A stretch of 6,949 nucleotides of DNA from an uncultured Erysipelotrichaceae bacterium (GTDB taxonomy: Bacteria > Bacillota_I > Bacilli_A > Erysipelotrichales > Erysipelotrichaceae). Each line of letters begins with the position of its first letter. Within the stretch, counting starts at the first letter, position 1. Location of the stretch: the NCBI GenBank assembly GCA_937874965.1, contig CALNCD010000117.1:1-6949 (forward strand). Reading direction: 5' to 3'. Made by a program: the position numbers and the translations under genes. The notes below the pieces were generated by a model. That model did not search any database. It had not been told where the DNA came from and saw only the letters and a list, made by a program, of their open reading frames with translations. This document shows, piece after piece, positions 6,186-6,949 of the stretch.

Positions 6186-6713
6186 ATGGAAAAGATTGTG
6201 GTGGATGCACAGACCATGAAGCGCGCTCTGACTCGGATTTCCTATGAAATCATTGAGCGCAACAAAGGCGTGGGTGATCTTGTCATTATCGGTATCAAGA
6301 CGCGTGGTGTCTATCTTGCTCATCGGATTGCTGAGAGGATCAAGCAATTGGAAGGAGTGGAGATTCCGGCGGGTGTTTTGGATATCACCCTTTATCGGGA
6401 TGATCTTCAGGGCGAGAAGATTGAAGCCGAATTGCATGCTTCAGATATTCCCTTTGATTTAAGCGGCAAGCAGGTAATCCTGGTCGATGATGTTCTCTTC
6501 ACTGGACGGACAATCCGTGCAGCAATGGATGCGATTATTGATCATGGCCGTCCTAAACGGATTTCGTTGGCTGTTTTGGTTGATCGCGGGCATCGTGAAT
6601 TACCGGTGCGAGCTGATTATGTAGGTAAAAATATTCCGACTTCCCTTGAAGAAAGCATCAAGGTTTGTATGGAAGAAAGTGATGGTCAGGACGCAGTCAT
6701 GATTGTCCGTTAA
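6186..6713 (+). CDS. pyrR: Bifunctional pyr operon attenuation regulator / uracil phosphoribosyltransferase PyrR
   Basis: A 175-residue protein, close to the roughly 180 residues usual for PyrR. It binds the pyr leader RNA when loaded with UMP or UTP and promotes termination; many members also make UMP from uracil and PRPP. The PRPP-binding signature is VILVDDVLFTGRT (97-109). Two further family segments are DRGHRELPVRADYVGKNIPTS (133-153) and IIGIKTRGVYLA (34-45). The start at 6186 has GGAGGG 3 nt upstream. An in-frame GTG at 6138 lies inside the attenuator and is rejected. PyrR acts on the two leaders flanking its own gene, so it is autoregulated. Confidence 0.97.
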   Translation: MEKIVVDAQTMKRALTRISYEIIERNKGVGDLVIIGIKTRGVYLAHRIAERIKQLEGVEIPAGVLDITLYRDDLQGEKIEAELHASDIPFDLSGKQVILVDDVLFTGRTIRAAMDAIIDHGRPKRISLAVLVDRGHRELPVRADYVGKNIPTSLEESIKVCMEESDGQDAVMIVR

Positions 6714-6726
6714 TTCAGGTATACAC

Positions 6727-6819
6727 TTTAATCTTGTCCCGTGAGGCAAAAAAGCGTATCTTCTTCAGTGTTCTGTTCTGTCGATTAAACGCATCATGCC
6801 TTGCACGTGCGTTTTTTTT
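6727..6819 (+). promoter_or_regulatory. Second PyrR-dependent attenuator, between pyrR and pyrB
   Basis: TGTCCCGTGAGGCA (6735-6748) again matches 12 of 14 positions of the PyrR-binding consensus as I recall it. The predicted antiterminator pairs GUGAGGCA (6741-6748) with UGCCUUGC (6797-6804), eight pairs with two G-U, and GCGU (6754-6757) with ACGC (6789-6792). The competing terminator is at 6787-6819. The antiterminator uses the GAGG of the protein-binding motif, so PyrR binding would block it and favour termination. UUUAAUC (6727-6733) can also pair with GAUUAAA (6783-6789) and may close the antiterminator domain instead of one of the helices above. Confidence 0.87.
6787..6819 (+). terminator. 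Attenuator terminator before pyrB
   Basis: AAACGCA (6787-6793) pairs perfectly with TGCGTTT (6808-6814), with a possible inner TGC/GCA helix (6797-6799 with 6803-6805). It overlaps a run of eight Ts (6812-6819). The pyrB ribosome binding site follows 2 nt later. Confidence 0.88.
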
Positions 6820-6832
6820 ATGGAGGAAATCA

Positions 6833-6949
6833 ATGAAACGTCATTTGCTTACTATGGAAGATCTTCCGCTGCCGACCATCCAGAACCTGATCGAGAGAGC
6901 CTTGGTGTTCAAACAAGCCAACCAGTATCCTGCTTATCCGCGTGTTTTC
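6833..6949 (+). CDS. pyrB: Aspartate carbamoyltransferase catalytic subunit PyrB, N-terminal part (3' truncated)
   Basis: The first 39 codons of pyrB, cut by the window end. Aspartate carbamoyltransferase joins carbamoyl phosphate and aspartate, the first committed step of pyrimidine synthesis, in the cytoplasm. The visible N-terminus (MKRHLLTMEDLPLPTIQNLI, then ERALVFKQ) has the form of bacterial PyrB starts: a short basic strand, TM-x-DL, then a helix ending in xFK. The carbamoyl phosphate-binding STRT motif would lie just beyond the window. The start has GGAGG (6822-6826) 6 nt upstream. The identification rests on a short stretch but is strongly supported by PyrR and the attenuator directly before it. 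Confidence 0.88.
   Translation, partial: MKRHLLTMEDLPLPTIQNLIERALVFKQANQYPAYPRVF

Noticed and set aside
6175..6219. ATG directly after the T-tract of the first attenuator, opening a 14-codon frame that overlaps the pyrR start; a similar ATG occurs at 6820 before pyrB.
   Set aside because: Neither ATG has a ribosome binding site of its own; both lie in the shared TTTATGGAGG segment that supplies the Shine-Dalgarno sequence for the real starts.
6078..6437. Minus-strand open frame of 119 codons running from pyrR through the attenuator.
   Set aside because: It covers the pyr leader and the start of pyrR, both well explained on the + strand, and has no family resemblance.
1..6949. CRISPR arrays, tRNA genes, insertion sequences or transposase fragments.
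   Set aside because: No regularly spaced repeats, cloverleaf-like segments, terminal inverted repeats or transposase-like frames were seen on either strand.

Overview
The window reads as a chromosomal segment of a low-to-mid GC Gram-positive bacterium (Firmicutes/Bacillota). The reasons are a class Ib ribonucleotide reductase of Bacillus type, a pyr operon controlled by PyrR-type transcription attenuation, strong AGGAGG-like ribosome binding sites, hairpin-plus-T-tract terminators and sigma-A type promoters. A placement in the Erysipelotrichia or a related lineage is only an impression. Every supported gene is on the + strand, TGA is used as a normal stop, and no rRNA, tRNA, insertion sequence or CRISPR array is visible.

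Region 1 (1-1938) is the 3' end of an nrd operon: the C-terminal part of nrdE, complete nrdF, and a small thioredoxin-fold protein of NrdH type that overlaps nrdF by 8 nt. A strong intrinsic terminator overlaps the last stop codon. Together the three would reduce ribonucleoside diphosphates to deoxyribonucleotides, with the small protein as probable electron donor.

Region 2 (1939-5383) is a tightly coupled four-gene cassette: a YihY/BrkB-like six-helix membrane protein, an ABC ATPase, a 538-residue polytopic permease and a 109-residue acidic, tyrosine-rich protein of unknown function. The first two gene pairs overlap (38 and 14 nt) and the last gap is 3 nt. The -10 hexamer lies exactly 7 nt upstream of the first ATG and there is no Shine-Dalgarno sequence, so the mRNA may be leaderless. 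The cassette looks like an ABC transport system with an accessory YihY-like subunit; its substrate is unknown. It is the least explained part of the window.

Region 3 (5384-5958) is a GNAT N-acetyltransferase preceded by a short inverted repeat. Region 4 (5959-6949) is the start of a pyrimidine biosynthesis operon: promoter, PyrR-type attenuator, pyrR, a second attenuator, and the first 39 codons of pyrB. Both leaders contain a PyrR-binding motif, a predicted antiterminator and an intrinsic terminator. Both motifs share the same compensatory change from the consensus as I recall it.
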